Source: Bdellovibrionales bacterium (GTDB lineage: Bacteria > Myxococcota > XYA12-FULL-58-9 > SYDY01). Taken from it: a stretch of 59,331 nucleotides of DNA. The notes under the pieces were generated by a model. The model ran no database searches. It had not been told where the DNA came from and was given only the letters and a program-made list of their open reading frames with translations. Both the position numbers and the translations under genes were made by a program. Every line of letters starts with the position of its first letter. Within the stretch, counting starts at the first letter, position 1. Location of the stretch: assembly GCA_005801425.1 (NCBI GenBank), contig SYDY01000083.1:1-59331 (forward strand), written 5' to 3'. Positions 1 to 8,715 of this stretch are shown in pieces.

Positions 1-1
1 A

Positions 2-700
2 ATCGACAAAATAGCACGGCGTGGTGATTCTCCATCACAAATGCGGGACGTCTCGGGTGAAGGGGTTCAACAGGCACTTCTTAAAATTATTGAAGGCACT
101 AAGGCCAATGTGCCGCCGCGTGGCAGTAAAAAATACGGGCAGACGGAACTGGTCCCCTTTGATACCTCCAATGTTTTGGTTATTTGCGGTGGAAGTTTTA
201 CAGGGGTTGAAGAGGCAATCAAGCGCAGGGTTGGTAAAAAAGGCCTTGGCTTTGGCGCACAAATCGACAAAGCCAAAGATATTAGGATCGGTGAATTGCT
301 CAAACTGATTCAGCCTGAAGATCTGATGAAATTTGGTTTGATCCCAGAATTTATTGGGCGATTGCCCGTACTTGCGACCCTTGAAGATCAAACAGTGGAA
401 GAGCTTCGGCGGATTTTGGTAGAACCCAAAAATGCATTGCTCAAGCAGTACCAAAAACTTTTTGCCATGGAATCGGTGACCTTGGAATTTTTACCCGACG
501 CCGTAGATACGATTGCAGAACTGGCTCTTCAGAGCGGTTCATCGGCGCGTGGACTGCGTGCTATCGTGGAAGATGCGATGCTTGAAGTGATGTATGAGGT
601 CCCTTTTATCGAAGGCCTTGCCATATGCCGCATCACCAAAGGTGTGATTGAAAAGACCGATAAGCCTGAGCTTATCTACAAATCTAAAAAAACCGCTTGA
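2..700 (+). CDS. clpX: ATP-dependent Clp protease ATP-binding subunit ClpX, 5'-truncated
   Basis: C-terminal part of the AAA+ unfoldase that feeds substrates to ClpP in the cytoplasm. The frame is open from base 2, so the start lies outside the window. Family motifs in order are IDKIARR, DVSGEGVQQALLK, the VICGG segment, PEDLMKFGLIPEFIGRLPV (sensor region), EPKNAL and SARGLR with the sensor-2 arginine. The segment before DVSGEG reads SPSQM where most ClpX proteins have (N/S)PSIT, a small local deviation. The C-terminal tail is short and ends KSKKTA. The stop is followed closely by an inverted-repeat element. Identification is certain; only the partial extent limits it. Confidence 0.97.
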   Translation: MDKIARRGDSPSQMRDVSGEGVQQALLKIIEGTKANVPPRGSKKYGQTELVPFDTSNVLVICGGSFTGVEEAIKRRVGKKGLGFGAQIDKAKDIRIGELLKLIQPEDLMKFGLIPEFIGRLPVLATLEDQTVEELRRILVEPKNALLKQYQKLFAMESVTLEFLPDAVDTIAELALQSGSSARGLRAIVEDAMLEVMYEVPFIEGLAICRITKGVIEKTDKPELIYKSKKTA

Positions 701-710
701 CCCTTTAGGG

Positions 711-863
711 ATTCCCGCAGAACAGATCGTACAGTTTCATCGCCCAATCCATCCCGCCTGGCTATGTTGCTCAGCACTCAGCATATTGCACATTATCTCG
801 GCTTCGCGCCTTGCCAGGCGGGCGTCTTGACCCCTGAAACTGTACGATCTGTTCTGCGGAAAT
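711..863. repeat. Long inverted-repeat element between clpX and the Ppx/GppA gene
   Basis: Two 29-bp arms, 711-739 and 835-863, are inverted copies with a single mismatch; each contains CAGAACAGATCGTACAG or its complement. Nested inside is a second perfect 10-bp inverted pair, CCCGCCTGGC at 753-762 and GCCAGGCGGG at 813-822. The 153-bp unit can fold into one long interrupted hairpin. Arms this long, without a following T-run, look more like a miniature mobile or REP/BIME-type element than a simple terminator, although it could also stop clpX transcription. The rest of the clpX to 1018 gap holds one further repeat copy (960-1006) and no gene. Confidence 0.75.
762..807 (-). repeat. Dispersed ~47-nt repeat, copy A
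   Basis: Read on the minus strand this matches copies B (960-1006) and C (20694-20741). All start GCGA(A/G)G, continue through an ATATG/ATAT-rich centre, and end GAGCRACAWAG. Copy A is the most diverged and lies inside the 711-863 inverted-repeat element. Confidence 0.55.
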
Positions 864-959
864 CCATTACATGCGTATGGAACAAGCACGCGATGAGCAG
901 ACCGGTTTAAAATTTCGTTGATTGAATGTTGGCGCGGGTGCTTTAGTTCTTATCGCGGA

Positions 960-1006
960 GCGAAGGCGAGGCAATATGTGATATATGCCGAGCTTGAGCG
1001 ACAAAG
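960..1006 (+). repeat. Dispersed ~47-nt repeat, copy B
   Basis: Begins GCGAAGGCGAGG and ends GAGCGACAAAG, with an imperfect palindrome GGCAATATGTGATATATGCC at the centre. It ends 11 nt before the ATG of the Ppx/GppA gene and so lies in its leader or promoter. Closely similar to copy C at 20694-20741. Confidence 0.6.
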
Positions 1007-1017
1007 ATAAGGACAAA

Positions 1018-1941
1018 ATGACCCAGCCAAAAACAATCAATGAATTTTTAAACCGATCGAGGAGCTTGGCGGCCATCGATATGGGTTCAAATGCAACGCG
1101 GATATCGATTGTTCACGTCGATGCCCAAGGGCTTCTGGAAGAGGATTTCAGTCGACGCTATCCGCTTCGCCTGGCATCGTCGGCATTCAGCAAAGGTTAT
1201 GCAGACAAAAACGACGTTGCAGCCATTCTCGATGTTTATCGCGATATTGCGTGGCATTTGAAGGATCGTAAAGTTGACCGATATCGTGCCATTGCAACGA
1301 GTGCGATGCGCACATTACGCAATCGACAGGCGTTGATTGACGCCGTACGCGAAGAAACAGGGATCAAAATCGAGGTAATTTCAGGCAAGGAAGAATCAAG
1401 CTTGGCGCGTCGTGCTTTGCTTGCTGCTGTGGGCACTATGCCACCAAAAACGCTGTTTGTTGATTTGGGGGGTGGAAGTCTTGAAGTGAGTCTCGATAAA
1501 GTGAGTACATCATTGCCTCTTGGGAATGTCCGCTTATTAACCCTATTTCCCGCCCTGGCTGGGGTTTGCAGCAAAAGCGATTTAAGGGATTGCATGACAC
1601 ATGTAGTGGATGCAGTGCATAAGGCATGTGGAAAGCTTACCGCCGAACGTGCATTTGGCATTGGTGGAACGCTGTTGATCCTGGCGGAGCATGCCCCTGA
1701 ACCTGATTGCGAATTCCCGACGATTTCGATCGAGGCCCTAGCGGCCATGAGCAAAAAGTTGATGGGTCTATCTGCCGAAGATCGACAAAAAAAATTCGAT
1801 GTGCGTGCCGATCGTGCCGATATCTTACTGACGGCCACTGCCGTGGTGTTGGCCTTGGCCCAGCATTTTGAGCTGACCACGTTAACGGTTCCTCGAACGG
1901 GTATACGGCAGGCGATGTTGCAGGATCTTGCCGCAAAATAA
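1018..1941 (+). CDS. Ppx/GppA family phosphatase (exopolyphosphatase / pppGpp phosphohydrolase-like)
   Basis: Predicted cytoplasmic phosphatase of the ASKHA fold that hydrolyses polyphosphate or pppGpp, linking phosphate storage to the stringent response. Visible motifs are AIDMGSNATRI (phosphate 1), YRAIATSAMR, ISGKEESSLARR, FVDLGGGSLEVS (phosphate 2) and LPLGNVRL. It has about 307 residues, so it is the short form without the C-terminal HD-like domain of E. coli Ppx/GppA. I chose ATG 1018 over the in-frame ATG 985 because AAGGA at 1009-1013 is well placed and the upstream codons encode a low-complexity DKDKDK stretch from repeat sequence. Substrate preference cannot be read from sequence alone. 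Confidence 0.9.
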   Translation: MTQPKTINEFLNRSRSLAAIDMGSNATRISIVHVDAQGLLEEDFSRRYPLRLASSAFSKGYADKNDVAAILDVYRDIAWHLKDRKVDRYRAIATSAMRTLRNRQALIDAVREETGIKIEVISGKEESSLARRALLAAVGTMPPKTLFVDLGGGSLEVSLDKVSTSLPLGNVRLLTLFPALAGVCSKSDLRDCMTHVVDAVHKACGKLTAERAFGIGGTLLILAEHAPEPDCEFPTISIEALAAMSKKLMGLSAEDRQKKFDVRADRADILLTATAVVLALAQHFELTTLTVPRTGIRQAMLQDLAAK

Positions 1942-1985
1942 TACCTCGTTTTGTCCTAATCGATAGATCCCTGTATGCTGCAATC

Positions 1986-4256
1986 ATGGGGAATCCTGTC
2001 GCCCGTTCTTCCGATACCCTCGATCAAGTGGTGCGTGACGTACGAAAAGCGTATCAAGACGATCGCGCCATTTTATCATTCAAAGAATACTTTGCTTTGA
2101 TGTGTGAAAAACCAGAGCAGCATCTGCGTTCTGCCTCGCAGTACGTCGTCGACATGATCGATCACTTTGGTTACGAAGATCTTCAAAGACCCATGGGGCA
2201 AGTACGACGCTATAAAGTTTTTGATGCCCAGGATGCCGACAGTGAGGGAAAAGTGTCCGGCCAAGAAATGGTTCAGGATGCCATTGTAAAGGCTTTTGAA
2301 AACTTTGCACGCGAAGGTAAGGTGAACAAACTGATTTTGATGCATGGCCCCAATGGAAGTGCAAAGAGCTCCATTGTACGTGCGCTCATGCAAGGCCTTG
2401 ATGTGTACGGTCGAACGCCCAAAGGCGCGATGTACAGTTTCAATTGGATTTTTCCGACCGAAAAAAGTGTTGCACAAGACAGGATCGGTTTTGGTGCGCG
2501 CCATAATCCCGATGCCGTTGGCGATTCCTATGCTTATTTGCCTTCAGAGGCCATCGATGCCCGCATCCCATGCAGCATGCGCGATCACCCTGTTTTTTTG
2601 GTCCCCCAGCCAGATCGTATGCACTTGATCCGCAGTCTTTTGCCTGAACCTTCGCCGGATGTCGCCCTTTCAGGAAAACCGCATACAGTGATCAGCGACA
2701 CCATGAAGCACGGTGATCTTTGTTACAAATGCAGACGTATTTTTGATGCGTTGATGACAAGCTACGATGGAGATGTTCAAAAAGTTTTCAATCATATTCA
2801 AATCGAACGTTTTTATCCTTCCAGACGCTACCGATGCGGCATTGCAACCATTGAGCCGCAAAGCTCTGTGGATGCACGGATCCATCAGCTGACATCAGAC
2901 AGGTCGCTCGCAGCGCTTCCCAAGTCCTTGCAATATACATCGCTGTTTGAGCCCTCAGGCCCCATTGTGGATGCCAATCGTGGCATGCTTGAGTATGCGG
3001 ATTTTCTTAAACGCCCCGTGGAAGCGTTTAAGTATTTGCTTGCGACGGTTGAAACATCGACGCTTTCGATGGATTCATTTTTACTGCATCTGGATATGGT
3101 TTTTATTGCATCGACCAATGAAATTTACTTGGATGCATTTAAAGAACATCCCGATTTTACATCGTTTAAAGGACGTATGGAGCTTATTAAAGTTCCTTAT
3201 TTGTTACGCTATGATGAAGAACGCGAAATTTATGTGAAACAAGTCACGGCGCGTGTTGTGGGCAAACATGTTGCACCCCATGCAGCCGATGTCGCCTCGT
3301 TGTGGGCTGTTCTTACCCGCATGCGGCGCAACGATTCAAGTCTTTATGATAAATCGATTCGTGATGTCATTGACTCCATCACGCCACTTGAAAAACTGTA
3401 CATGTATAACGATGGGACCATGCCATCACGCTTAAGTAATCAGCAGGCCAATGAGATCCGGGGGATCATTCGCGATCTCTATCGTGAGTCATTGCGTTAT
3501 CCAAATTATGAAGGTCGTTTTGGTGCCAGTGTTCGCGAGATCCGAACGGCACTTCTCAACGCGGCCCATGATGAGAATTATACGTGTTTGCATCCTCTTT
3601 CTGTATTTTCTGAAATCGAAGAACTTTTTAATTCTCGTGGTGTTTACGAATTTTTAAAACAAGAAGTGGTGGGGAAATTCCACGACCATCGTGCTTTTTT
3701 AAAAACCACCCAAGATTTGTATTTAACATGGGCTGCCGATGAAGTCCGTGCCTCCATGGGTCTTGCGACCGAAGAAAGCCACCAGGCGCGTTTTGCGCGC
3801 TATGTGCAGCATATCTCGCACTGGGTGAAGCGTGAACGGATCATGGACCAAGCGACGGGTAAAGCCCGAGATCCCGATGAAAAATTAATGGGAGAGGTGG
3901 AACGGGTCCTTCTAGGCGAACAAGAAACGTCAACCGAATTTCGAAATGCTGTTATCAGCAGTATCGCTGCAAAGCATTTGGATTCTCCCGATGAAGAGCA
4001 GAAGTATCACATTCTTTTCAAGGACTACATTAACCGACTCAAAGAAGATTTTTACAACAAACACAGTGATGATGTGCGCAAAAACAACGAAAATTTTTTG
4101 AGATTTGCAGCCAATGACGTCGGTATGATGGACGAGAAAGATATTGCCAATTGCAAGGCCATGTTGGCCTATCTGGAATCGAAGTTTGGATATTGCCTAC
4201 ACTGTGCCCGTGACACCGTTGCGCATATTGTGAAGCATCAGTATACAGCGGCATGA
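1986..4256 (+). CDS. prkA: PrkA-family AAA serine protein kinase
   Basis: Large cytoplasmic Ser/Thr kinase of the PrkA/YeaG family, which in other bacteria acts in sporulation, stationary phase or nutrient-stress signalling. The N-terminal AAA-type module carries the Walker A loop GPNGSAKSS near residues 121-129, preceded by KLILMHG; a CYKC pair lies near residue 245. The FIASTNEIYLDAFKEHPDFTSFKGR segment and the C-terminal helical kinase region are typical. At 756 residues it is longer than E. coli YeaG (about 640). The usual partners YeaH (DUF444) and SpoVR are absent; a small unknown gene overlaps its stop instead. No clear Shine-Dalgarno precedes ATG 1986. Confidence 0.93.
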   Translation: MGNPVARSSDTLDQVVRDVRKAYQDDRAILSFKEYFALMCEKPEQHLRSASQYVVDMIDHFGYEDLQRPMGQVRRYKVFDAQDADSEGKVSGQEMVQDAIVKAFENFAREGKVNKLILMHGPNGSAKSSIVRALMQGLDVYGRTPKGAMYSFNWIFPTEKSVAQDRIGFGARHNPDAVGDSYAYLPSEAIDARIPCSMRDHPVFLVPQPDRMHLIRSLLPEPSPDVALSGKPHTVISDTMKHGDLCYKCRRIFDALMTSYDGDVQKVFNHIQIERFYPSRRYRCGIATIEPQSSVDARIHQLTSDRSLAALPKSLQYTSLFEPSGPIVDANRGMLEYADFLKRPVEAFKYLLATVETSTLSMDSFLLHLDMVFIASTNEIYLDAFKEHPDFTSFKGRMELIKVPYLLRYDEEREIYVKQVTARVVGKHVAPHAADVASLWAVLTRMRRNDSSLYDKSIRDVIDSITPLEKLYMYNDGTMPSRLSNQQANEIRGIIRDLYRESLRYPNYEGRFGASVREIRTALLNAAHDENYTCLHPLSVFSEIEELFNSRGVYEFLKQEVVGKFHDHRAFLKTTQDLYLTWAADEVRASMGLATEESHQARFARYVQHISHWVKRERIMDQATGKARDPDEKLMGEVERVLLGEQETSTEFRNAVISSIAAKHLDSPDEEQKYHILFKDYINRLKEDFYNKHSDDVRKNNENFLRFAANDVGMMDEKDIANCKAMLAYLESKFGYCLHCARDTVAHIVKHQYTAA

Positions 4257-4693
4257 CCGACTTCACAGCAATATTAAAAGATGTGTCCCTCGAAAAATTT
4301 GGCGAAATGTTCAGTGTTCTGCCCCGCCAGGCCAAGCAAGTCTTGGGCAAGCGACTTGGTTTAAAACCACCCAAACCAGGTCGCCTGGTTGCTGCCGCCG
4401 TACGAACAGCCGCAAAATCTGAAAACATTTACAGCGCGATTTTAGATTTTGATGACAACGAGGCAGCTGAAGAAATTCTGCGATCATGGTTGCTCTTACA
4501 ACGCCCTATGTTGGTTGCAGCCCTTGATCACATGGGCCTTGCGCATCAAGACGGCCTTACCGAATCCAACGATGTCGAAAAAATTGCGACCATGGACAAG
4601 AAAGAAATCAAAGCGTTGATGGACGCGATCTGCACGGTGTGCAGTTCTGAAGATGCAATGATTTATATTCGGTTTATGGGTGGAACAATTTAA
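4253..4693 (+). CDS. Hypothetical protein translationally coupled to prkA
   Basis: A 146-residue protein of unknown function. It is predicted soluble and mostly helical, with no signal peptide or transmembrane segment. The N-terminus is basic (RQAKQVLGKRLGLKPPKPGR) and the C-terminal half acidic, with a Cys pair in AICTVCSSED. Its ATG overlaps the prkA stop in an ATGA arrangement, so the two are probably translated in fixed ratio and act together. A role as regulator or adaptor of PrkA is inference from gene order only. Confidence 0.8.
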   Translation: MTDFTAILKDVSLEKFGEMFSVLPRQAKQVLGKRLGLKPPKPGRLVAAAVRTAAKSENIYSAILDFDDNEAAEEILRSWLLLQRPMLVAALDHMGLAHQDGLTESNDVEKIATMDKKEIKALMDAICTVCSSEDAMIYIRFMGGTI

Positions 4694-4709
4694 ATCCAAA
4701 GGCGCCCAG

Positions 4710-4727
4710 GGCAGGGCAAGCCCTGCC
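4710..4727. terminator. Palindrome between convergent genes, terminator-like
   Basis: Perfect 8-bp inverted repeat GGCAGGGC / GCCCTGCC around a 2-nt loop (AA), in the 35-bp gap between the convergent 4253-4693 and mlaD genes. It lacks a clear T-run and resembles other palindromes at gene ends here (25579-25606, 53364-53384), so it may be a repeat element that doubles as a bidirectional terminator. Confidence 0.55.
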
Positions 4728-4728
4728 A

Positions 4729-6186
4729 CTACTGGGTTGATACTTTGGGCGACACGATCAACAGACCACGCAAATCATCGTCGGTAAATCGTATACCTCC
4801 GCCAATAAACCATGAAAATAGGCCTTTATTGAGGGGGTCATCGAGGCCTGCTTGTACGAATACGTGATCGACAACTTGAAACATCGCAAATCCACGCAGA
4901 CGTGGACTCAAAGGCTGACTCGAGCGACCCAGATCACGTCGATTAAAATCGAAGACATCAAATCTAAATTCAAGTTTGTCATTGAGAGCGTAGAGATTCA
5001 CGCCCAAGCCCCCAGTGTTTTCAATAAAGCCAAAGCGAAGTGCTGCAAAATAGTAACGCTTGCCAAATTGAAGTGAAAATTTCAGATCGTTAAACTGGGT
5101 GACCACTTTGTCTTGGTAATATCCACCCCCTGTGGAATCCGGGGTGGTGGTTTCAACGGTGCGGCGTTGAACGCCACGGGGATCGCTGACGGCCTCAAGT
5201 TGATAGAATTTATCCGGTTTGGGGTAAAGTCGCAGCACGATGTAATTTTTAATACCAGCTTGACTGGCTGCACTGGTTCCGTGAAAAGGAACCGCATATT
5301 CACTGCGAAGTTCAAGTTCTGTTTTAATCCGTGAAACACTGCCTAGAATGGTATTTGCATTCTCCAGAGCCTGTTCTAGCTTGTCAGAAATACTTCGTTC
5401 ATTGACCAGTTGGCCAAGGGTGCCTTTGCCTTCATCAATTTTTTTCGTGATTGAAGTGATATTTTCGGCGGATTTATCAACATGGCCAAGGGCCGAGGTT
5501 ACTTTTCCATCGGGTTCTGTGGTTGCGGCAAGTCGGCGTGCAAAATAACGCATGTCACTGATCATTCCATTAAGCATCTCTTCATTGTGCTCAACGGTTC
5601 GCTCTAGAATTTCCGTTGTTTTTTGAATGGAAAGCATCGATTTTTCAAGGGTCGTGACGATATTTTGCAATGATGTTGATCCTTCAGGTCCTCCAAGCGC
5701 CGAAGCAAAGCTATCGGTAATTTTGTGAACATTGACCGCAACAGCTTTTAATTCCGTCTGAAGCTCTTGAAGATCGCTACGGCTTTTCACATCGGAGATC
5801 ACGTCACCATCGACCAATTTACCGGTATTGGGTGTGCCTGGATTGAGATCGATACGATAATCGCCCAGAAGTGATTCGGCTTCTTTTTTCAGTGAGGCGT
5901 TCCTGTAGATCTCAAATTCATTAAGGATCTTGATTTCCACACGGGCCACAAGACCCCCATGTGACGTGCGATAGTGTTTGATTGATTCAATTTTGCCAAC
6001 ATCGATTCCATTGATCTGTACACGCGTTTTTCCACGGATCCCGCTGGCATCCTCAAAATCGCCATAGACTGTGTAGGTATTTGAGGTTCCATAAATGTCC
6101 TTTTGGGTAAAAAGAACGAAGCTCATCAGTGCGCCCGCTGAGAGGAGCAGAACCAGGCCTACCAGCAATGAGGATCGTGTTTCCAT
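4729..6186 (-). CDS. mlaD: MCE/MlaD-family lipid transport protein with long C-terminal domain
   Basis: Substrate-binding component of an Mla-type phospholipid ABC transporter, anchored in the inner membrane and facing the periplasm. An N-terminal membrane helix (residues about 7-27) is followed by an MCE domain (about 38-115, with GIRGKTRVQINGIDVGKIESI). A long helical, coiled-coil-prone middle (about 130-290) follows. The C-terminal 190 residues are rich in short aromatic/glycine strands (KRYYFAALRFGFIENTGG, FRFDVFDFNRRDLGRSS, LFSWFIGGGIRF), resembling outer-membrane barrel strands. At 485 residues it is far longer than E. coli MlaD (about 183). Stop and start of mlaF and mlaD overlap as TAATG, so it is the last gene of mlaE-mlaF-mlaD. 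Confidence 0.9.
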   Translation of the reverse strand: METRSSLLVGLVLLLSAGALMSFVLFTQKDIYGTSNTYTVYGDFEDASGIRGKTRVQINGIDVGKIESIKHYRTSHGGLVARVEIKILNEFEIYRNASLKKEAESLLGDYRIDLNPGTPNTGKLVDGDVISDVKSRSDLQELQTELKAVAVNVHKITDSFASALGGPEGSTSLQNIVTTLEKSMLSIQKTTEILERTVEHNEEMLNGMISDMRYFARRLAATTEPDGKVTSALGHVDKSAENITSITKKIDEGKGTLGQLVNERSISDKLEQALENANTILGSVSRIKTELELRSEYAVPFHGTSAASQAGIKNYIVLRLYPKPDKFYQLEAVSDPRGVQRRTVETTTPDSTGGGYYQDKVVTQFNDLKFSLQFGKRYYFAALRFGFIENTGGLGVNLYALNDKLEFRFDVFDFNRRDLGRSSQPLSPRLRGFAMFQVVDHVFVQAGLDDPLNKGLFSWFIGGGIRFTDDDLRGLLIVSPKVSTQ

Positions 6187-6953
6187 TACTTTTCAAACCA
6201 TGTCTTTAAAAATTTCTGCACAAAAGGATGCTCGCTTTGCCTGATTTCGCTTGCCAGGCAATCTTCAACAATGACCCCCTCATGGATCACGGCGATGTCA
6301 TCGGCAATGCGCAATGTACTGCCGACATCATGGGAAATCACAACACTGGTGACGCCAAGTTGTTCTTTGGCATCAAGGATCATGTGATCTACATTTTCTG
6401 TGGTGATGGGATCGAGACCGGTTGTGGGCTCATCGTACAATACTACTTTGGGTTTGAGTACGACGGCGCGCGCAAGGCCAACGCGTTTACGCATCCCCCC
6501 CGAGAGTTCCGAAGGAAATTTCTGCAAAGCATCCATCAGGCCGACGAGGGCAAGTTTTTCGTGCGCCTGGGCCATGATGTCGGCTTCTGAAAGCTTGGTA
6601 TGTTCTCGTAAAGGGAACGCCACGTTTTCTACCACCGTCATGGAGTCAAAAAGTGCTGCCTGTTGAAATACCATACCAAATTTTCGACGGATATTCAGAA
6701 GTTCGGCGGAATTCATGGCAGTGATGTCTTCGCCGTCCACCATGATTTGACCCGCATCGGGCCGAAAGAGCCCGATCATATGTTTCATCAGGACGGTTTT
6801 TCCTGATCCCGATAGACCCAAGATCACGCGCGTTCGGCCTGGCATGATCCGCAGCTCGATGCCTTTCAGGACCTGATGCCCTTTGAACGATTTGTCGACA
6901 TGGTGCATGTCGATGACAGGTTCTTCTGCAGGCTTCACTCGATTTGCCCCCAT
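6186..6953 (-). CDS. mlaF: Mla-type ABC transporter ATP-binding protein
   Basis: Cytoplasmic ATPase that powers the MlaE permease in lipid trafficking between the membranes. Visible motifs are Walker A GLSGSGKTV, Q-loop MVFQQAALFDSMTVVENVAFPLRE, signature LSGGMRKRVGLARAV, Walker B VVLYDEPTTGLDP and switch His in VVISHD. The 255-residue length and the sequence around the signature are typical of MlaF/Ttg2A. It overlaps mlaE by 19 bp at its 5' end and mlaD by 1 bp at its 3' end, so all three are surely cotranscribed. Confidence 0.95.
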   Translation of the reverse strand: MGANRVKPAEEPVIDMHHVDKSFKGHQVLKGIELRIMPGRTRVILGLSGSGKTVLMKHMIGLFRPDAGQIMVDGEDITAMNSAELLNIRRKFGMVFQQAALFDSMTVVENVAFPLREHTKLSEADIMAQAHEKLALVGLMDALQKFPSELSGGMRKRVGLARAVVLKPKVVLYDEPTTGLDPITTENVDHMILDAKEQLGVTSVVISHDVGSTLRIADDIAVIHEGVIVEDCLASEIRQSEHPFVQKFLKTWFEK

Positions 6954-7741
6954 GCGAGAAGAACGGATGTCAACATGTAGTCGAGCATGAATACGCCGAT
7001 AGATCCAATGACCACCGCTTGGGTGGTGGCCACACCAACACCGCGCGCGCCGCCTTCGGCGTGGTAGCCTTTATAGCATCCCACAAGAGCCATAAAGCCC
7101 CCAAAGACAATGGCTTTGTAAACACCATGGACAACATCAGCCGGATCTACGTACCACTCAATGCGTGACAAATAGGAACCCTGATCAATATCAAGCAATC
7201 CGATCGCAACGGCGTAGGATCCCATGGCCGCAACAGCGTCAAAAATTAACGTAAGCGCTGGAACCATGAGCAAACATGCGATCAGGCGTGGGATCACGAG
7301 GTAACGTATGGGATCGACCGCCATGACCTCCATGGCATCGATTTGTTCGGTGACGCGCATGGTTCCAAGCTCGGTGGCCATGGAACTGCCCACGCGTCCG
7401 GTGACCATCAGTGCCGTCAAAACAGGACCCAGTTCACGTGCGACGGCCAAAACCACCGTCGTACCAACCATACTTTCCATACCTACACGTTGGAGTGCAT
7501 TGACTGTTTGTAATGTGAAGACAGCACCAGTGAAAATCCCGGTAAGTACGACGATAAACATCGATCCGGCACCCACAAACTCAGCCTGCCGCATGAATAA
7601 ACGAAATCGCCATGGATGACGAACCATGAGCCATACAGCGTGCGCTGTGAACTTGGCGAATTCACCAAGTGACATGAGTAACCCGATGAACCAATCGCCC
7701 AGTTGTTCGACAGGCTTTGTCCATCGCGCCATGCTGCCCAT
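6935..7741 (-). CDS. mlaE: MlaE-family ABC transporter permease
   Basis: Inner-membrane permease of the Mla/MCE lipid transport system. Family landmarks include FTGAVFTLQTVNALQRVG, the GTTVVLAVARELGPVLTALMVTGRVGSSMATELGTMRVTEQIDAM region and the VGVATTQAVVIGSIGVFMLDYMLTSVL C-terminus. About five membrane helices are apparent. ATG 7741 is preceded by GGAGG at a good distance. An unknown methyltransferase gene ends 60 bp upstream on the same strand and may share the transcript. Start MARW, three codons in, is an alternative. Confidence 0.95.
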   Translation of the reverse strand: MGSMARWTKPVEQLGDWFIGLLMSLGEFAKFTAHAVWLMVRHPWRFRLFMRQAEFVGAGSMFIVVLTGIFTGAVFTLQTVNALQRVGMESMVGTTVVLAVARELGPVLTALMVTGRVGSSMATELGTMRVTEQIDAMEVMAVDPIRYLVIPRLIACLLMVPALTLIFDAVAAMGSYAVAIGLLDIDQGSYLSRIEWYVDPADVVHGVYKAIVFGGFMALVGCYKGYHAEGGARGVGVATTQAVVIGSIGVFMLDYMLTSVLLAWGQIE

Positions 7742-7801
7742 GCCAAATCCTCCGTATCCCAGAATACAGGAGTGTGTGGAGGAAGCCTAGGGAGTGACGA
7801 T

Positions 7802-8623
7802 TTACTTAGGCTTAAAGAGTGGGAACTTGTCGAACTCCGTGTTTGGAAAGTGGTCTGGTTTTTTTACTGCAATAATATGGTATCTGTGCCAGTTTATCTC
7901 AGTCCCTTTTTTCGTTAAGCCAAGTCCTTCTTGTTCATTTAAAACGAGAATATAAAATCGGTTCAACATGCTCTGTAAATCAATGGGTTTGATGAGAGTA
8001 AGTGGGTTGCTCTTCCCTTCCTCGTCTTTCCAGTCTTTCCATTCATGGCGATCGCCAAAAATATTCCCAACAAACATGCCACCCGGACGTAAGGCCTGGG
8101 TTATCCCTTCCCAAACCCTGGGAAAGATATCAGGGTGACAGAACGGTAAGGCATGATCGGTGGCAATTAAAGACATTTGATTTTGAACACTGGCCCAGGA
8201 GAAATCTTCAAAGCGCGAGTTGTCCGTTTGGATGCCTGGGATTTGTTGAGGCGCATGGGACGCCATGGCACGCAACAAAACCAGACCTCGGGTTGAGGTA
8301 TCGATGGCCGTTACATGATAACCATGCATGCGTAACTCGCGTGTCACTGCGCCCGTACCACAGCCCAGATCGAGGCTGTATTTTGGGGCATCCGGCGCTG
8401 GGCCTGTGCTTATGGCCTGATAAAGAAGCAGCGAATGCTCGTCTTTGCGGGCCTTCTCGCGATCGTTGTACCACGCCCATTTTTTATCCTGCCCCTGTTT
8501 GGCGATATATTTTTTGTATTCTTTCCCACTTAACCTAGGATTTGATATTTCGGGCCGTGGCTGTTGGAAAATACCGCGGGGCTGGGGCAGAAAAATCAAT
8601 CCGGCGCTCGTGATACATGCCAT
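7802..8623 (-). CDS. Class I SAM-dependent methyltransferase
   Basis: Rossmann-fold methyltransferase of unknown substrate. The SAM-binding motif I is SLDLGCGTGAVTREL (residues about 100-115), followed by an acidic residue at the end of strand 2 (VTAIDTSTRG) and the post-I motif ALRPGGMFVGNIFG. It resembles the small-molecule Methyltransf_11/25 group. The N-terminal MACITSAGLIFLPQPRG is mildly hydrophobic but not a convincing signal peptide. An AAGGA lies about 10 nt before the start. It sits 60 bp upstream of mlaE on the same strand and diverges from the 8716 lipoprotein gene. Confidence 0.85.
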   Translation of the reverse strand: MACITSAGLIFLPQPRGIFQQPRPEISNPRLSGKEYKKYIAKQGQDKKWAWYNDREKARKDEHSLLLYQAISTGPAPDAPKYSLDLGCGTGAVTRELRMHGYHVTAIDTSTRGLVLLRAMASHAPQQIPGIQTDNSRFEDFSWASVQNQMSLIATDHALPFCHPDIFPRVWEGITQALRPGGMFVGNIFGDRHEWKDWKDEEGKSNPLTLIKPIDLQSMLNRFYILVLNEQEGLGLTKKGTEINWHRYHIIAVKKPDHFPNTEFDKFPLFKPK

Positions 8624-8715
8624 GATCTTATTGTCCTTATTTGTAGTGAACTTGTTGCTTCGATCTTTGGATCCGTCTGTTGTACCGCCGATGTTCCATG
8701 CTAATCCTTCGACCC

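Noticed and set aside
1236-1880. Long minus-strand ORF of 214 codons
   Set aside because: Antisense to the Ppx/GppA gene, Ser/Arg-rich composition typical of a shadow frame, no Shine-Dalgarno.
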